A DNA stretch of 64,000 bases from Pseudomonas shirazensis (GTDB taxonomy: Bacteria > Pseudomonadota > Gammaproteobacteria > Pseudomonadales > Pseudomonadaceae). The stretch spans positions 336,001 through 400,000 of the forward strand of contig NZ_JABWRD020000002.1 in assembly GCF_014268785.2 (NCBI RefSeq). The letters run 5' to 3'. The position numbers and the translations under genes are program-made. The notes beneath the pieces are model-generated. The model had not been told where the DNA came from. It saw only the letters and a program-made list of their open reading frames with translations, and made no database searches. Shown here in pieces: positions 59,562 to 64,000 of this stretch; positions within the stretch are counted from its first letter, which is position 1; every line of letters begins with the position of its first letter.

Positions 59562-60180
59562 ATGCAGCCACTCGCCACGCAGGCCCCAAGCGCTGTACAT
59601 GGCGTCGCTGCCAATGGTGCTGAACTCGTATGAAGGCCCAATCGCATACTGATTGCTGGCGTCGTGATAGCTATAGCCAGCGTTGCTGATCAGCGTGCTC
59701 TCGTTGTACATGCTCTCTTTTTCGTAGGCCTGGCCGTACAGCAGTGAGCGTACGAACATGCCGTGATGACCGCTGATGGCCATGCGTTTGTTCAGCGTGG
59801 CTTCGAAATCCTGGCCGTGGGCAGACACTGCCTTGGGCAGCGCGCGCTTGACCACAATGGTCTCTTCAGCTGTGACGTAGCGGTAGGTGACAACACTTCC
59901 GGAAGATTGGTTGAGGTTGTCACTCCAGGTCGGACCGATGGCCAGCGAGCCTTGCCAGTCTTCGCGGTGATCAAGGGCCTGGATGAAACTGTCGACGGTC
60001 TTGCCCCACACCCATGGCCTACGCGTCTGACGGGCTGAGGCCGGTGCTGATCTGCTGAAATGCCTGCACCGCCTCGCGATCCTTGCGGTTTTCGAACTGC
60101 ACCCGCGCCAGCTCCAACCGGCCGGGAAGAAATGTTGTATTGGTACTGAAGACCGAGCAGGTGATTGCGCACCTTGCGGA
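59562..60180 (-). pseudogene. Remnant of an outer-membrane protein resembling Slam (DUF560)
   Basis: On the minus strand, the frame covering about 60010 to 59562 encodes a beta-strand-rich stretch (SLAIGPTWSDNLNQSSGS, ALPKAVSAHGQDFEATLNKR, LLYGQAYEKESMYNESTL, AGYSYHDASNQYAIGPSYEF) resembling the barrel of Slam/DUF560 surface-lipoprotein assembly proteins. Just upstream, another frame (about 60022-60130) reads LELARVQFENRKDREAVQAF, a TPR-like helix pair that ends in a TAG, and a third frame holds more of the N-terminal part. At least two frameshifts separate the pieces, and both ends are missing: the barrel stops at 59562, next to the dehydrogenase stop. The gene is dead. Confidence 0.72.
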
Positions 60181-60251
60181 GTTGGCTCGGGACTGAAGCT
60201 GCCTTGATTGGGGCCGCTATGTAGCCGCAGATTTCCGGATCCCGGAAAAGA

Positions 60252-60286
60252 CAAAACCCCTACCTGCTCGCGCAGATAGGGGTTTT
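60252..60286 (-). terminator. rRNA operon terminator
   Basis: On the minus strand CAAAACCCCTA ... TAGGGGTTTTG (60252-60286) followed by TCTTTTCC. It stands 11 bases beyond the 5S gene. Confidence 0.88.
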
Positions 60287-60297
60287 GCGAAATGAAT

Positions 60298-60413
60298 CTT
60301 GACGATGACCTACTCTCACATGGGGAGACCCCACACTACCATCGGCGATGCATCGTTTCACTACTGAGTTCGGGATGGGATCAGGTGGTTCCAATGCTCT
60401 ATTGTCGTCAAGA
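60298..60413 (-). rRNA. rrf: 5S ribosomal RNA
   Basis: 116 bases. The minus-strand sequence opens with CTTGACGACAATAGAGC and contains the conserved CCCGAACTCAG and GTGAAACG regions of 5S. Ends set by the pairing of the CTTGACGA and TCATCGTCAAG termini. Confidence 0.95.
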
Positions 60414-60540
60414 AATTCTGTAGCCAGAACGTCCAGATGAACGGCCCAGCAAATTCGGATATGTGATGTTTGTGTACGAATCTTCAGCGTTTCGTCTTCA
60501 CCACCGCAACCTGCATGAGCAAATTGCTTGGGTGTTATAT

Positions 60541-63430
<2,890 letters not shown>

Positions 63431-63670
63431 ATATAACCCCAAGCAATCTGGTTATACTGTGAAGACGACATTCGCCGAAAATTCGTACTGCCCTTTCGAG
63501 CATTCACAAATTTTACCTTAGCCTGATCACACACCAGTGAAAGTGCATGTCAGTCTATTTCTATCACATATCCGAATTTTTAAAGAACGATCTGACAAAA
63601 GTCAGAAATCAACATTCATCAACGAATGTTCATTTCTAAGTTCTGACGCGCTGTGCTGCGTGAAGCAAAA

Positions 63671-63746
63671 TGGTGGAGCCAAGCGGGATCGAACCGCTGA
63701 CCTCCTGCGTGCAAGGCAGGCGCTCTCCCAGCTGAGCTATGGCCCC
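63671..63746 (-). tRNA. tRNA-Ala (anticodon TGC)
   Basis: 76 bases on the minus strand: GGGGCCATAGCTCAG start, anticodon loop CTTGCAC with TGC, T arm GGTTCGATCCC and CCA end. In the 16S-23S spacer. Confidence 0.98.
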
Positions 63747-63758
63747 GTGTATCTGCAA

Positions 63759-63835
<77 letters not shown>

Positions 63836-63922
63836 ATAACAGGGTCACGTTACAGCATCGTCTTTATACAAGTGAATCAAGCAATTCGTGTGGGAGCTCA
63901 TCAGCAGGCTGATGTCTTCGAT

Positions 63923-64000
<78 letters not shown>

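Noticed and set aside
59337..60254. A 305-codon minus-strand frame as an intact gene
   Set aside because: Only the middle part resembles a barrel protein; the left end is antisense to the dehydrogenase and the right end is out of frame with the TPR-like part, so I treat it as a pseudogene.

Overview
The window reads as chromosomal DNA of a Pseudomonas, most likely of the P. putida group. This rests on high GC, gene order resembling what I remember of P. aeruginosa and P. putida (dpp/opdP, piuC-piuA-piuB, speC, and an uninterrupted isc-to-queA block), a putida-type REP pair at 11.5 kb, and a 16S-Ile-Ala-23S-5S rRNA operon. The species is inferred; no search was run.

Layout. 1-594 is the 3' end of a SIMPL-domain gene. 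915-11494 is a peptide-uptake locus: three paralogous dppA-type binding proteins, an OprD-family porin, and dppBCDF. 11501-12746 holds a REP pair and a leftward two-gene unit (a 24-residue membrane peptide and a PhnA-like membrane protein) behind a strong sigma-54 promoter match. 12910-16701 is a rightward set: an AraC regulator with a SnoaL-like sensor domain, a DadA/PuuB-type FAD oxidase, a cupin and a polyamine-type binding protein; together they suggest amine catabolism. Then come prfC and an unrecognised gene (leftward), an OpuC-type osmoprotectant ABC operon, and ornithine decarboxylase behind a leader of more than 500 bases. 24681-31289 is an iron-uptake region: Sel1 protein, PiuC, TonB receptor PiuA, and a PepSY-flavoreductase fusion, with a Fur-box match between piuC and piuA.

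31332-57119 is mostly leftward core housekeeping: yafV and an aminotransferase, der, bamB, yfgM, hisS, ispG, rodZ, pilF, rlmN, ndk, the isc cluster (iscRSUA-hscBA-fdx-iscX) behind an IscR-type promoter, cysE, trmJ, then suhB (rightward), a glycine-zipper protein, and queA-tgt-yajC-secD-secF closed by a strong terminator.

57228-64000: tRNA-Leu(CAA), a small accessory patch (LysR regulator, divergent Gfo/Idh/MocA dehydrogenase, and a frameshifted remnant of what looks like a Slam-type outer-membrane protein), and a leftward rRNA operon whose 16S gene runs off the right edge.

I did not find a clearly new multi-gene system. The least explained items are the sigma-54-linked membrane peptide unit, the speC leader, the unrecognised 191-residue protein, and the rearranged patch between tRNA-Leu and the rRNA operon.
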